NCBI GenBank assembly: GCA_016713335.1
Contig: JADJPH010000111.1
Coordinates: 62,001-126,000 of the forward strand
Length of the DNA: 64,000 nt
DNA from: Candidatus Fredericiella danica
Lineage (GTDB): Bacteria > Chloroflexota > Anaerolineae > Caldilineales > Caldilineaceae
Direction of reading: 5' to 3'
This document shows positions 55,861 through 64,000 of the stretch, piece by piece (within the stretch, counting starts at the first letter, position 1; each line of letters starts with the position of its first letter). Made by a program: the position numbers and the translations under genes. The notes under the pieces are model-generated. The model ran no database searches. It had not been told where the DNA came from and was given only the letters and a program-made list of their open reading frames with translations.

Positions 55861-56512
55861 ATGGGACCGATACAAGAGATCATCAATTTATTCTTACACC
55901 TGGACGAGGTGCTGAGCGATATCGTCCAGGTGATGGGTGTGTGGACTTATGCTGCTCTTTCTCGTCATCTTTGCCGAGACTGGGCTGGTCATAACCCCAT
56001 TCCTGCCGGGCGATTCCCTGCTGTTTGCAGCCGGTGCGCTCGCGGCGCTGGTGCCTGACACGCTCAATATCGTCGTGCTGATTATCGTGCTCTCAGCAGC
56101 AGCGATTCTGGGCGACACGGTCAACTACTGGATTGGGCATTGGGTCGGGCCAAAAGCGTTTAGCGGCAGGTGCGTTTCCTCAAGAAGGAGCACCTCGACA
56201 AAACGCATGCCTTCTACGAAAAGTATGGCGGCTTCACCATTGTTTTGGCTCGTTTTGTCCCGATTATTCGTACCTTTGCCCCGTTTGTCGCCGGGATTGG
56301 GGCAATGAACTATTCGAAATTTATCGCCTACAACGTAGCGGGCGGGATCGCGGGTTGCGGCCTTTACTTTGCTTGGCTACTATTTTGGCAACATCCCAAT
56401 CGTAAAAGAGAACTTTGAGATCGTGGTCGTGGCAATTGTGCTGATCTCCGTGCTACCCATGATCTACGAATACCTCGCCAGCCGCATGCGCGCGCGTCGC
56501 ACCGAAGGATAA
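55861..56512 (+). CDS. DedA-family membrane protein (three frameshifts)
   Basis: Starts MGPIQEIINLFLHLDEVLSD and continues, after a shift near 55955, with LLFLVIFAETGLVITPFLPG and DSLLFAAGALAALV, the DedA/VTT signature E.....P.PGD..L. Later GDTVNYWIGHWVG, FLKKEHLDKTHAFYEKYGGF (after a shift near 56165), FVPIIRTFAPFVAGIGAMNY (R-x3-P...G), and after a shift near 56385 NIPIVKENFEIVVVAIVLIS to a stop at 56510-56512. About 217 residues. DedA proteins are implicated in lipid-carrier recycling and membrane homeostasis. Confidence 0.85.
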
Positions 56513-56545
56513 TGGGGTAGTCATGACTGGGAAGCCGTTGGCTTC

Positions 56546-57586
56546 CTAGTCATTGCGCCCGATCGTACTCTCCCGCACCACCAACTCAGGCGTCAACAAT
56601 TGGACTCCAGGCGCCAGCGCACTTCCCTGTCCTCGCGCTTCAATCGCGCTGTGTAGCGTCTGCACCGCCCCACGCCCCAACTCCGTCAGCCGCTGGCGCA
56701 CCGATGTCAATGAGGGCCACAGAAACTCCGCCTCCGGCATGTTGTCAAAGCCGACGACTGCAATATCGTCGGGAACACGGCGATGGAGGAAGTGGCAGGC
56801 GCGCAGCACCCCGAGCGCCATCTGGTCGTTGCTGGCGAAGACGCCATCGATGTCCGGTTGCGCTTCAAGCAGACGCCGGAGCGCCTGCTCGCCGCTGCTT
56901 GGCATCCAGTCACCATAGACAATCATCCGGCTCGACACATCGAGGGCTGCACCCTCCAAAGCCGCCTGCCACCCGGCAAGCCGCTCACGTGCCTCCCACC
57001 AGTCTTGAGGGCCTGCGACCAAGGCGATCTTGCGGCGGCCCAGATCAATCAGATGTTGTGTGGCGAGCAGGGCGCCGGTGCGGTTGTCCGTCGACAGGAT
57101 GGACGTACCCGGCCGGCTCTTCATGGTCAGGAAAACGATTGGGGGAAGTGCCCGCAGTCGTTCGGGTGCAATCCAGTGGCGATTGCCGCCCACCTCGTGC
57201 ACCGCCCAGATGATGCCATCCACCCGCCTTGCCGTCAGGTCGTCAAGTATGGCAGCCACATCATCGACGTCGGGGCGATGAAGCAGATCGAGCAGGAGCG
57301 AGTAGCCAAGCTCGTTGGCCTGCGCCTCGATCCCGACGAGGGTGCGCGAAGGGCCATAGTATTCGAGCCCGGACGTGACCACCCCCAGCGTATTGGAGCT
57401 ACGATTGACCAGGCTGCGTGCAAGCAGGTTCGGTTGATAGCCCAATTCCTCGATTGCGCGCAAGATCCGGACGCGGGTCGCCTCTGCGACGGGGCGTTTC
57501 CCAGTCAGCACATTAGAGACCGTGCCGGCAGAAACGCCGGCGCGACGGGCAACGTCGACAATGGTGACGGGCTGAACTGTTGGCAA
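56546..57586 (-). CDS. LacI-family transcriptional regulator
   Basis: 346 residues, intact. HTH at about 6-30 (VTIVDVARRAGVSAGTVSNV) with hinge helix (PNLLARSLVNRSSNTLGVV). The periplasmic-binding-protein-like sensor domain follows (YGPSRTLVGIEAQANELGYS, TDNRTGALLATQHLIDLGRR, GVFASNDQMALGVLRACHFL, VVGFDNMPEAEFLWPSLTSV). It senses a sugar and controls carbohydrate genes. A perfect palindrome 21 bases upstream is its probable operator. No sugar genes are adjacent; the ABC operon at 23.6-27.6 kb has no matching site that I could find. Confidence 0.93.
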   Translation of the reverse strand: MPTVQPVTIVDVARRAGVSAGTVSNVLTGKRPVAEATRVRILRAIEELGYQPNLLARSLVNRSSNTLGVVTSGLEYYGPSRTLVGIEAQANELGYSLLLDLLHRPDVDDVAAILDDLTARRVDGIIWAVHEVGGNRHWIAPERLRALPPIVFLTMKSRPGTSILSTDNRTGALLATQHLIDLGRRKIALVAGPQDWWEARERLAGWQAALEGAALDVSSRMIVYGDWMPSSGEQALRRLLEAQPDIDGVFASNDQMALGVLRACHFLHRRVPDDIAVVGFDNMPEAEFLWPSLTSVRQRLTELGRGAVQTLHSAIEARGQGSALAPGVQLLTPELVVRESTIGRND

Positions 57587-57606
57587 GGATACTCGCTCAA
57601 TGGCAG

Positions 57607-57620
57607 TTAAAACGTTTTAA
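57607..57620. promoter_or_regulatory. LacI-family operator
   Basis: TTAAAACGTTTTAA is a perfect 14-base palindrome with the central CG pair typical of LacI-family sites, 21 bases upstream of the lacI-type gene start. Autoregulation is inferred. Confidence 0.75.
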
Positions 57621-57659
57621 TTAATTTTACCCAGTGAAATAGGGATTGTCAATGAGGAA

Positions 57660-58110
57660 CGTCAGCGCACCTCCTGTCAGCGCACCGTCCGTCAGGGGGG
57701 GTCCCCCCCCCCCCTCCAGCGCCACCTCTCGGCGCCACCGCCCCCCCAGGCGCCCCCAGCCGCCGGGCCCCGCCGCGGGGAGCACCATCCCGTCAGGGTG
57801 GTGATCCCCCCGTCCCCCCGTCCGTCAGAGCACCATCCCGTCAGGGTGGTGAGTCCCCCCGTCCGTCAGAGCACCATCCCGTCAGGGTGGTGAGCGCTAG
57901 GCCAAAGCCAAAGCGGTGCGTCGCACGGTGCCAATGCTGGTGGCCGAACGCACAACCTATGCACCGTGCGTCGCACCTGGCGCTGCACACAGGAACGTCC
58001 CCGGCATGCGCCACACCGTTCGCGACCGATTGCGTGGACCTGGCGCATGCCGGGGACGGCTTTTGCTTCAGCCCAGCGAACCACTTACTCACGTGCGTGG
58101 CTCTGATCGG
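57660..58110. repeat. composite palindromic repeat cluster 2
   Basis: A gene-free stretch with, in order: GTCAGCGCACC-type repeats, a G7-T-C12 homopolymer tract (57695-57714), and three copies of the 24-25 base repeat GAGCACCATCCCGTCAGGGTGGTGA spaced by GTCCCCCCGTCCGTCA-like sequence (57780, 57828, 57869). Then come an inverted pair of GTGCGTCGCAC-containing arms near 57915 and 57960, and a CCCCGGCATGCGCCA stem (about 58005-58065). The 32 bases at 58076-58107 are identical in inverse orientation to 5646-5677. The main repeat is the reverse complement of the one in cluster 1. Confidence 0.88.
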
Positions 58111-58200
58111 TCTCTCCGCGCACTTCACGCCGCCACCGCGCCTCCGCGTTGATCTTTTCTCCTCCACCAACTGCCATCGCGGAGAAACACACGAAGGCAC

Positions 58201-58235
58201 AAAAAACGCCGCTCGGACTTCTGGTCCGAGCGGCG
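58201..58235 (-). terminator. intrinsic terminator of the LysM gene
   Basis: On the minus strand: a perfect 12-base stem CGCCGCTCGGAC with loop of 5, followed by TTTTTT. It lies 34 bases after the LysM gene stop. Confidence 0.9.
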
Positions 58236-58268
58236 AGCGAAGGTTGACAATTCAAACGAGCAGCGCAC

Positions 58269-58982
58269 CTAATACGTGCGGATCACCTGCCCGACATAGA
58301 TGAAGTTCGGGTTGTGAATCCCGTTCAGCGACTGGAGCGCCCAGGTGGTCGTGCCGCACATACGGGCAATACCACTCAGCGTGTCGCCCACGCGCACTGT
58401 GTACCACTGGCTGCAGACCGGGCCTGGAGGCCAGGGCTGTGGTGGAATCGGCTTTGGCGGAATTGGTTGCGGTGGCCACGGCTGGGGCGGCTGTGGTTGG
58501 GGCGGATTCCAGCCGCCCGGAATGCACAGACACTGCCCGACATAGATCCGGCTCCAATTCACGATGCCGTTTGCCTGCGCAATCGCAGAAGCACTGACGC
58601 CGTACCAACGCGCGATGCCGAAGAGCGTGTCGCCCGGACGCACGTAGTGATAGGCTGAGCACCAGCCGCCGCCACCACCGCCCCCGCCTCCACCGCCACC
58701 GCCGGTGGGAATATAGAGCGTCTGACCGACATAGATCCGGGTTGAAACCAGTCCATTGGCGGCCATAATGGCGCGCACCGTCGTGCCGTACATGGCGGCG
58801 ATGCTGGTGAGCGTATCGCCACGGCGCACTACATAGTAAGTTTCAAACGCAGGGCTCTCAACCGTGGGGTTGGCGGGAGCCGCCGAAGCAACGCCGGGCA
58901 GCAGCACGCCGATCATCAGCAGCGCTGTTCCGGCGATCAGACTGGCGCGCCGCACGCTACGCCAAAGTCTAGTGAAGAACAT
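58269..58982 (-). CDS. secreted protein with three LysM domains
   Basis: 237 residues, AAGGAG 10 bases before the ATG. Signal peptide (SLIAGTALLMIGVLLPGVAS-A). LysM 1 at about 48-92 (YYVVRRGDTLTSIAAMYGTT, YVGQTLYIP), then a run of 13 glycines, LysM 2 at about 110-155 (HYVRPGDTLFGIARWYGVSA), a polyproline linker (PPQPQPPQPWPPQPIPPKP), and LysM 3 at about 190-237 (WYTVRVGDTLSGIARMCGTT). LysM binds N-acetylglucosamine polymers, so peptidoglycan attachment is expected; no catalytic domain is present. The polyglycine run is a likely site of sequence-length error or variation. Confidence 0.93.
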   Translation of the reverse strand: MFFTRLWRSVRRASLIAGTALLMIGVLLPGVASAAPANPTVESPAFETYYVVRRGDTLTSIAAMYGTTVRAIMAANGLVSTRIYVGQTLYIPTGGGGGGGGGGGGGWCSAYHYVRPGDTLFGIARWYGVSASAIAQANGIVNWSRIYVGQCLCIPGGWNPPQPQPPQPWPPQPIPPKPIPPQPWPPGPVCSQWYTVRVGDTLSGIARMCGTTTWALQSLNGIHNPNFIYVGQVIRTY

Positions 58983-59308
58983 AAAGAACTCACTCCTTTC
59001 CGGCTGACCGTAAAGTCACCAGGATGATCCATGGATTGTTCGGGATGACGAGTGTTCTTGCCAATGAAATACTGAGATGGTTGCAGTCGTTGCGACACCT
59101 CGCTTTCCCGCCGCCATGCCTGTGCTACAAGAGTTGGCAACGGAATGTGTTGCTCACCGGTGTTCAATCATGATGACGTGAAGTGACCGTGTGAGTAACG
59201 CTGAATATGCGTGGCGCGATCGTCGAGTGATCTGGGGAGCCGAGGGCCAATTCAGGCGCCGCCAGCCCATAACATCGCGCCTATTTATTGTAATGGCGTT
59301 ATGTCCTG

Positions 59309-59322
59309 TTGTCTATAGACAA
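59309..59322. promoter_or_regulatory. 14-base perfect palindrome
   Basis: TTGTCTATAGACAA, in the LysM upstream region. It could be an operator; no regulator can be assigned. Confidence 0.3.
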
Positions 59323-59414
59323 ATGGCGGGTTGGAGGGGTGCAGTTTTTATTGCGGGAGTGAGCGAGGCGTCTACGCCCAAGTACCAGGGCACCCCTGAA
59401 CTACCGCCAAACAG

Positions 59415-59453
59415 AAGAGCAGGCATGAAGTTGTACCCTTCAAGCCTGCTCTT
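59415..59453 (-). terminator. hairpin after the pseudo-NodB lipoprotein gene
   Basis: AAGAGCAGGC and its complement with extra pairing (GAAG/CTTC) near the loop, 33 bases after the stop of the minus-strand gene. The T run on that strand is weak. Confidence 0.55.
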
Positions 59454-59485
59454 TGTGCAATTTCGGTCAGGGATCCCCTGCGGCC

Positions 59486-61619
59486 CTAATTAATCGACAT
59501 CACCGGCACACAGTACGCCCGCACCGAATACCCCTGCTGCGCCAGCGCCGGCAACGCCTGGTCCAGCGCGGCCGCAGTCTGCGTCGGGTCCCCAAGATCA
59601 TTCAGCCGCACCACCGCACCGGGGAAGGCCTGACTGGTGATCGCGCTGGCAATCGCCTCCGCGCCGGGCTGCGCCCAATCGCGGGCGTCTATGTCCCATA
59701 GTAACACTTCGTAGCCAAGTTCGGCCGCATAGGCCCTAGTAAAGGCATCGGCAGCGCCATAGGGCAACTGCAGACAGGCGGTGTTGCGCCCGGCCAGCGC
59801 CGTGCGGGCCGCGCCCACCCCCTGGAAGTACGCGTCACGCGCCGGCCCACTCTGCGCCGCACCGATCGGCGCGGCAGGCGCCACCCCATGCCAGGCCGCG
59901 AAAATGGCGTCAACCAACGTTGGGGTTGCCGCGATCGCATTGGCATCCATGAAGAAATCAGCCTGCGCACCGTTGCGCCAGCGCGCCCAGCACCGCCGTA
60001 GTCGATGCCGCATTCGGACCGTTCTGGACCGTGAGATAGATCACCTTGTCGGTCGTCGCCCCTGGCAACTGAATCTCGCCAAGGCGCGTGTTGGGCGCCG
60101 GCGCCGGCATCTGCGCCATGGCCGCGCCATCCCCCGTGATCTCAAGGGCCAGCGTATAAGGTGTCGTGCTCCCCACCGCCGCCAGGTTGATGATGTAGTC
60201 CTGCGTCGCCGGCAACGGCCCCGACCAGGTGCGGCTGGCAGCGTTGATCGAGTTCAAGACAAAGCGGTCATTCTCGCCAAAGATCGACAGCCAGACATCG
60301 TCGTTGGGGGTCTGCAAGGTGGCCGTCATGATCTGGCCCGCTGCCGCACGGATGCGGAACGGCTGCGTATCGTTGAAGTTGATCTCGCCGTTTACGACCA
60401 GACTCGTCGCACCGGGCGCCATGGCCACATCTTGCACCAGCCGGTTGCGGCGCGTGCGAATCGTGGCCGCGGGCAGTGCCTCGTCGCCGGCCGTGGTGAG
60501 CCGATCTCCCGCCAGGGTGAAGGTCTGCCGCCGCCCCGCTTGCGGGCAACAGGCGCCAGGTCCAGCGCCCAGCGCGTCCGTTTCAACCACGATCTTACCA
60601 TCGGCGATGCTGATGTTGCGCACCGTGAGGTTCTGCCCCAACAGCGTCGGCTGCAAGGCAACCGGGAACATTCCCGCATTGAAGACCGGCACCAGATAAT
60701 AGCTGGAGGAACCATCCCCAGGCTCCACCACCAATACGACCACCGCCTCGGCGGCGCTGGGGTCGTTGTCGAATTCACCAAACGCGTGCACGGGCGCAAG
60801 GCTGACAACGAACTCAGTCGTCGCATCGGGGCTCGTCTTTGCGCGGAATTCACCGTTCACCAACGCAACCTGGTTGTTTCCCCCCGGAGCATCCGGCACG
60901 AAATAGGTGAGGCTTTGCAGGCGGGGCCAACTCAGCGCATCACCCATCGGAATCACGGGCACGAAGTCATATTGCAGTGGGCCGGCGTTGCTGGTGAAGA
61001 CCAGCCCGCCCGGCGGCACACGATAACCATTGGTCGAGACAAGCGAAGTGATCAAGGTCTCTACGTTCGAACCAGGCGCACACCGGTTGCCGATCGGATC
61101 AATGGTAAAAGCCACGCCATTCAGCGGTGACGACAGATAGCTGCCACGCGCACGTTCACAGGCAGTCGCCACACCAACCTCACCGGTCGATGAAAGCTGC
61201 AACCGGAGACCGCCCGGTGGAATCGCTCCGGGCATGCCCGCAGTGTCCGTAAAGGCGACCAACTGCCACAACCCTGCAATCGGCTGTGGCGGGGTAAGCA
61301 CGCTCGATGCATCCGGCGTAGGCAGTGGCGATACTGGCGCCTCCACCGGCGCCTCCAATGGCGACACCGGCGCTTCCGGCTGCGCCACGGCTACGTCTTG
61401 CGTGGGTGCAGCCGCGGGCGGCGGCTCCGTCGGTGCAAGGGTAGGCGCCGCAGTGGGCGGCTCCGGGGTTGCGGTCGGCGCCGGCGTGATCGTCGGCGCC
61501 GTGGTTGGGGTAAAGGTCGGTGGCGGCACGGGCGTTGGCGTTGGCTCGTCATTGCCGCCGCAACTGGCCAGCATGAGCGCGGCCATCACCAACAATGCGA
61601 TCAATTTCTGGTTTCTCAT
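59486..61619 (-). CDS. lipoprotein with META-like domain and degenerate polysaccharide deacetylase domain (frameshifted)
   Basis: Lipobox ALMLASC, then about 80 residues of Thr/Pro/Ala linker. A META/HslJ-like stretch begins IAGLWQLVAFTDTAGMPGAI, with CERARGSY. A middle region (about 400-500) resembles a pre-peptidase C-terminal beta domain (ATLQTPNDDVWLSIFGENDR, QDYIINLAAVG). The last 190 residues align with NodB deacetylases: VIYLTVQNGPNAASTTAVLG, ARWRNGAQADFFMDANAIAA, LQLPYGAADAFTRAYAAELG and VLLWDIDARDWAQPGAEAIA. TVQNGP replaces catalytic TFDDGP, and the H-x3-H pair is missing, so it should be inactive as a deacetylase. One frame shift near 59985. About 710 residues. Confidence 0.75.
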
Positions 61620-61750
61620 CTTTTATACTCGACTTCCTTCTCCAAATCGAAACGGAGGGTATAAGCAAGTGCTCTAAGTTGTAGATTGTCATCGATCTCG
61701 TTATGATTTACCAACTGAGGAATCAACCGTGTTCTGCTCTGAGGAGGCAT

Positions 61751-63839
61751 ATGCCGGCCACTCGCACCAACCCAAAGCCAGTTGCACCGAGCGCTCCACA
61801 GCGCCCAACCCGCATCGAACGCCACGGCGATGTGCGCATAGACGAATACTTCTGGCTGCGCGAGCGGGAAGATCCGGAAGTCATCGCCTATCTGGAGGCG
61901 GAGAACGCCTATGCAGGCACGGTGATGGCTCACACCGAATCACTCCAAGAAGCCCTGTTTCAAGAGATGCGGGGCCGCATCAAAGAGACCGATGTCTCGG
62001 CGCCGCTCCCACATCATGGCTATTTGTACTACCAGCGCACCTTTGAAGGCAAGAACTATCCGGTCTATTGTCGCCGCGCCGAGTCCAATAGCGCAGAAGA
62101 GGTGCTGCTCGACGTAAACCTACTCGCGGAAGGGCATGCCTATACCGCCATCGGCGGCTTTGCCGTCAGCCCAGATCAGCGCCTGCTGGCCTATGCCCTC
62201 GACACGGAAGGCAATGAGGCGTATACAGTCTATGTGAAGGACCTGACGACGGGCGTCCTGTTGTCAGATCAGGTTGCCAACACCTACTATGGCCTTGAGT
62301 GGGGCAACGACAACCGCACGATCTTCTACACCACCCTGGGCGACGCCCACCGGCCCGAAAAGGTCTGGCGGCACACACTCGGCGACGACGCTGCGACCGA
62401 CGTGATGGTGCTCCACGAGCCGGATGCACGCTATTTTGTCGGGATCGGCAAAACGCGCAGTGGGCGCTATCTCATCATCAACCTTGAAAGCAACATGACC
62501 GCCGAGGTGTGGGTAGTGCCTGCTGACACGCCGGACGCCGCCCCCACCGTCGTGCTGCCGCGACGGCAGGGCCATGAATATGACGTAGAGCATCGCGGCG
62601 ATTTCTTCTACATCCGGACCAATGACGGGGCGCAAAATTTCCGTGTGGTGGCGGCGCCGGTCACCGATCCAGCCCCGGTCAATTGGGTGGAGGTGCTGGC
62701 CCATTCGCCGGATCGTCTTATCGACGGGCTGGATGCGTTTCAGGATGTGCTGGTGGTGTATGCACGTGAGGACGCGTTGCGCACCATCCACATCTTGCGG
62801 CTTGCGGCTGATAGCCCACTGGCAATAACCCAACACCGGGTGGAATTTCCGGAACCGGTCTACACCTACCGGCGGATGCCGAACTACGAGTTCGAAACCC
62901 AGCGTCTCACCCTGGCCTATGCCTCGCTCCGCACCCCGCCCACGGTGTACGCATACGACATGGGGTCACGCAGCTTTGAATTGATCAAACAAGACGAAAT
63001 TGCCGGCTACAACCCCGACGACTACGTGACGGCGCGGCTGTGGGCGACCGCACAGGACGGCGTGCATGTGCCGATCTCGATCGTCCATCATCGCACGCTG
63101 CTGATGGACGGCGACAACCCCACATGGTTGTATGGCTACGGCTCTTACGGCGCCAGTTCAGATCCCTATTTCAACTCAAACCGCATCAGCCTCCTGCAGC
63201 GTGGTTTCGTCTTTGCGATTGCGCACGTACGTGGTGGGTCGGAAATGGGCCGACTCTGGTACGAGGACGGCAAAGTGCTCAACAAAAAGAACACCTTCAC
63301 CGACTTCATTGCGTGTGCCGAAACATTGATTGACGCCGGCTACACCAATCCACAGCAGTTGGCGGCCTCAGGACGGAGCGCCGGCGGGCTGCTGATGGGC
63401 GCGATCACCAACCTGCGACCGGATCTGTTCAAGGAAGTGAATGCAGGGGTGCCGTTCGTCGACGTGATCAATACGATGCTGGATCCATCCATCCCGTTGA
63501 CCGTGATGGAATATGAAGAATGGGGCAATCCGGAAGTTCCGGAAGAGTATGCCTACATGCGCAGCTACTCACCCTACGACAACCTGGAAGCGAAGTCCTA
63601 CCCCTGGTTGCTCGCCACGGCAGGCTTGAACGACCCGCGGGTGCAATACTGGGGAACCGGCAAAGTATGTGGCCCGGTTGCGAACACTAAAGACGAACGA
63701 CAATCCACTGTTGCTAAAGACGAATATGGCGGCCGGTCATGGTGGTGCATCCGGGCGCTACGACTATCTGCGTGAAGTTGCGTTTGAGTACGCCTTCTTC
63801 CTGGCGGCGCTTGACATGACCAAAGAAACCTATGAATGA
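61751..63839 (+). CDS. ptrB: S9 family oligopeptidase B-like protease (frameshifted near the end)
   Basis: ATG 61751 has GAGGAGG just upstream. N-terminal propeller begins RIDEYFWLREREDPEVIAYL, EAENAYAGTVMAHTESLQEA, LFQEMRGRIKETDVSAPLPH. The catalytic domain has YGSYGASSDPYFNSNRISLL, GFVFAIAHVRGGSEMGRLWY and nucleophile ASGRSAGGLLMGAI. An extra G in the GGGG run near 63651 destroys the frame; removing it yields EPAKYVARLRT, then MAAGHGGASGRYDYLREVAF with the catalytic His, ending ALDMTKETYE at 63839. The Asp lies in ATAGLNDPRV. About 695 residues, no signal peptide. It cleaves short peptides, in this subfamily after basic residues. Confidence 0.93.
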
Positions 63840-64000
63840 TTTTCTGACCGGCTTTCTGATCGTATTTCTCCTCATCATCTTTAATGGCGTGCTGGCCATG
63901 GCCGAAATGGCGATTGTGTCGGCGCGCCGGCCGCGGCTGCAACAGATGGCCGATGACGGCAATCACGGAGCGGAAAAGGCGCTTGCGCTTGCGGAAGATC
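63832..64000 (+). CDS. HlyC/CorC-type (CNNM/DUF21) membrane protein, N-terminal part
   Basis: The ATG at 63832 overlaps the end of the protease gene (ATGAATGA). The visible 56 residues have one membrane helix (LTGFLIVFLLIIFNGVLAMA) and the family stretch EMAIVSARRPRLQQMADDGN, HGAEKALALAED, which is the start of a DUF21 transmembrane domain normally followed by CBS and CorC domains. These proteins are linked to Mg2+/Co2+ transport. The gene continues beyond the window. Confidence 0.85.
   Translation, partial: MNDFLTGFLIVFLLIIFNGVLAMAEMAIVSARRPRLQQMADDGNHGAEKALALAED

Larger units (their letters stand above)
58983..59485. other. intergenic region, no supported gene
   Basis: About 500 bases upstream of the LysM gene. 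A 100-codon open frame at 59191-59493 runs across a terminator hairpin and has no family character, so it is not called. A palindrome lies at 59309-59322 and a hairpin at 59415-59453. Confidence 0.5.

Noticed and set aside
57780..57892. CRISPR array reading of the three spaced 25-base repeats
   Set aside because: Spacers are short (about 16-24 bases), C-rich and similar to each other, and the repeats are full palindromes; this is a REP-like cluster.
59191..59493. 100-codon open frame after the LysM gene region
   Set aside because: It runs through a terminator hairpin and into the end of the convergent gene, and has no recognisable domain.
59781..61130. Long plus-strand open frame of 449 codons
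   Set aside because: It lies wholly antisense to the lipoprotein gene, is Arg/His-rich with no family pattern and has no ribosome-binding site; it is a GC-rich shadow.

Overview
The window looks like an ordinary chromosomal segment of an aerobic, GC-rich, free-living bacterium. I infer Chloroflexota, close to Caldilinea or the Anaerolineae, from the mix of a polyphosphate glucokinase, many secreted proteins with Thr/Pro linkers (PA14, Kelch, BNR, PQQ, LysM, SH3), a caa3-type oxidase cluster and RpiR/LacI/IclR-regulated sugar and amine uptake. No 16S rRNA or other taxonomic anchor is present, so this is a judgement from gene content. I see no phage, insertion sequence, CRISPR array or toxin-antitoxin module.

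Layout. 0-10 kb: the end of a glycosyltransferase, a triple-PA14 secreted protein, a phosphodiesterase-family enzyme, a class III aminotransferase with its IclR regulator, a repeat cluster, polyphosphate glucokinase, DNA polymerase IV, and a hydrolase/peptidase-like pair. 10-14.4 kb: a zinc locus (Zur-like Fur protein, ZnuA, ZnuC, ZnuB) running into rsmA. 14.4-23.5 kb: a membrane LuxR-Kelch protein, a polysaccharide deacetylase, an RpiR regulator, a PQQ-propeller/glycosyltransferase pair, a Crp-family regulator, a ferredoxin and a PIG-L deacetylase. 23.5-29.5 kb: a sugar ABC transporter, carbamate kinase and a PPOX-fold protein. 29.6-38.6 kb: ECF sigma factor with a FecR/SH3 partner, pyrG, yebC, ruvC, a response regulator, ruvA, efp, tRNA-Thr and a RodZ-like protein. 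38.6-43.5 kb: peptide deformylase, a BNR protein, and a Zn/Cd-type P-type ATPase with a Fur-family regulator. 43.7-50.9 kb: a complete cytochrome c oxidase operon (small membrane protein, coxB, coxA, subunit IV, coxC, ctaG, YtkA-like protein, SURF1, ctaB). 50.9-64 kb: a large hybrid histidine kinase, MFS transporter, DedA protein, LacI regulator, a second repeat cluster, a LysM protein, a lipoprotein with a degenerate deacetylase domain, an S9 oligopeptidase and the start of a CorC/HlyC-type membrane protein.

How the genes work together. Metal handling is prominent: zinc uptake sits beside its Fur-family regulator, and an efflux ATPase sits beside another Fur protein with 7-1-7 boxes that lie between it and the oxidase operon. 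The oxidase operon carries structural and assembly genes in one direction behind a consensus sigma-70 promoter.

Two cautions and one prospect. More than twenty genes, including the essential pyrG, def and coxA, are broken by single-base shifts. Where I could place them, most are at short homopolymer runs. This points to sequence error rather than mass gene decay, so frameshifted genes are annotated as their full reconstructed span. The most unusual non-coding signal is a pair of composite palindromic repeat clusters (5.4-5.95 kb and 57.66-58.11 kb) that share a 32-base identical segment in inverted orientation. The most unusual proteins are a peptidase-like protein with a cysteinyl-tRNA-synthetase-like tail, a membrane LuxR-Kelch protein and a lipoprotein ending in a pseudo-NodB domain.
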